From assembly GCA_947452325.1 (NCBI GenBank), contig CANGCZ010000100.1, positions 1 through 6,346 of the forward strand: DNA of 6,346 bases, given 5' to 3'. Origin of the DNA: Comamonadaceae bacterium (GTDB lineage: Bacteria > Pseudomonadota > Gammaproteobacteria > Burkholderiales > Burkholderiaceae_C). The position numbers and the translations under genes are program-made. A model generated the notes under the pieces. That model worked only from the letters and a program-made list of their open reading frames with translations. It did no database searches and was not told where the DNA came from. Below, in pieces: positions 5,683-6,346 of this stretch. The first letter of the stretch is position 1. Each line of letters starts with the position of its first letter.

Positions 5683-6346
5683 CCGCTGGGTTGCGCCATG
5701 CCTTGGAACACCAGGTCGGTGGCTGCCAGGTAAGCCTTGGAGGTCGTGAAATGCCCCGCCATGGGTTGGTACAGCGCGTCCCCTGCGTTCTGTTTGTCCA
5801 CCACCGCAGCCATGCGTTCAAACGTGGCACGCACTTGCGCTTCGCTGACCACGCCGTGTTTCAGCCAGTTGGCGATGTGCTGGCTGGAAATACGCAATGT
5901 GGCACGGTCTTCCATCAGGCCGACGTTGTGTATGTCGGGCACTTTAGAGCAGCCCACACCTTGATCGACCCAGCGCACCACATAGCCCAAAATGCCTTGC
6001 ACGTTGTTGTCTAACTCTTGCTGTTTGTCGGCTTCGCTCCAATCGGCCTTGGCCACCACCGGCACGGTCAACAAGTCTTTCAGTAATGCTGCGTGCTGTT
6101 TGTCTGCGTCAATCTTTTCAAGTTCTTTTTGTACATCGCTGACCAGCACCTGGTGGTAGTGCATGGCGTGCAGCGTGGCGGCGGTGGGGCTGGGCACCCA
6201 GGCGGTGTTGGCGCCGGCTTTGGGGTGCGCGATTTTTTGCTCCATCATGGCTTTCATCAAATCGGGCATGGCCCACATGCCTTTGCCGATTTGCGCTTTG
6301 CCGCGCAGGCCGCAAGACAAGCCGACCAGCACATTGTTTTTCTCAT
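5628..6346 (-). CDS. glcB: Malate synthase G (C-terminal part, start outside window)
   Basis: This enzyme condenses glyoxylate with acetyl-CoA to give malate in the glyoxylate and glycolate pathways. The frame is open from the window edge (E-K-N-N-V-L-V-G-L...) and stops at TGA (5630-5628). That gives about 239 residues, roughly the last third of an enzyme of about 720 residues. Hallmarks of the G isoform are GLRGKAQIGKGMWAMPDLM, HPKAGANTAWVPSPTAATLH, QGILGYVVRWVDQGVGCSKVPD and LMEDRATLRISSQHIANWL. The Cys encoded at 5951-5949 matches E. coli GlcB Cys617, and the Asp at 5909-5907 matches the catalytic base Asp631. The protein ends with QPSGYTEPLLHAWRLKVKAAL. The GTG at 6332 is an internal Val codon, not a start. 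The gene converges on the plus-strand genes and is probably expressed independently of them. Confidence 0.96.
   Translation of the reverse strand, partial: EKNNVLVGLSCGLRGKAQIGKGMWAMPDLMKAMMEQKIAHPKAGANTAWVPSPTAATLHAMHYHQVLVSDVQKELEKIDADKQHAALLKDLLTVPVVAKADWSEADKQQELDNNVQGILGYVVRWVDQGVGCSKVPDIHNVGLMEDRATLRISSQHIANWLKHGVVSEAQVRATFERMAAVVDKQNAGDALYQPMAGHFTTSKAYLAATDLVFQGMAQPSGYTEPLLHAWRLKVKAAL

Overview
The window looks like ordinary chromosome from a betaproteobacterium, most likely Burkholderiales and Comamonadaceae-like. The reasons are a moderately GC-rich composition, a glutamate-cysteine ligase of the proteobacterial GshA family (not the E. coli-type ligase), a Kup K+ transporter close to the E. 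coli type, and a GlcB-type malate synthase. The family assignment is judged from protein character; no search was run.

Layout. A plus-strand run occupies 1-5044: the 3' part of gshA (1-825, beginning outside the window), kup (913-2799), gshB (2844-3797) and a FAD-domain photolyase-like protein (3830-5044). Gaps are 87, 44 and 32 bases, so cotranscription is plausible. A 77-base, roughly 87% A+T island (5045-5121) follows, with AATTAATTAA repeats and a perfect TATAAT. It leads into a 115-residue conserved hypothetical gene (5122-5469). A possible 48-codon small gene (5536-5682) comes next, with the best ribosome binding site in the window, then a strong hairpin (5580-5617). The minus-strand 3' part of glcB (malate synthase G, 5628 to the window end) converges on this region.

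How the genes relate. GshA and GshB catalyse the two steps of glutathione synthesis, with a K+ importer placed between them. Glutathione is a known regulator of K+ efflux (KefB/KefC), so the arrangement suggests, without proving, joint management of K+ and thiol or electrophile stress. The photolyase-like gene 3' of gshB fits a light or oxidative-stress theme. GlcB belongs to glyoxylate/acetate metabolism and is probably unrelated.

Most interesting point. The photolyase-like protein has no N-terminal antenna domain. Its FAD core starts almost at residue 1, and a Trp-rich C-terminal region (about residues 270-404) resembles, by eye, the alpha/beta domain that normally sits at the N-terminus. 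This may be a permuted photolyase architecture. Second-line items are the A+T island, the small gene overlapping the glcB 3' end, and the gshA-kup-gshB order.
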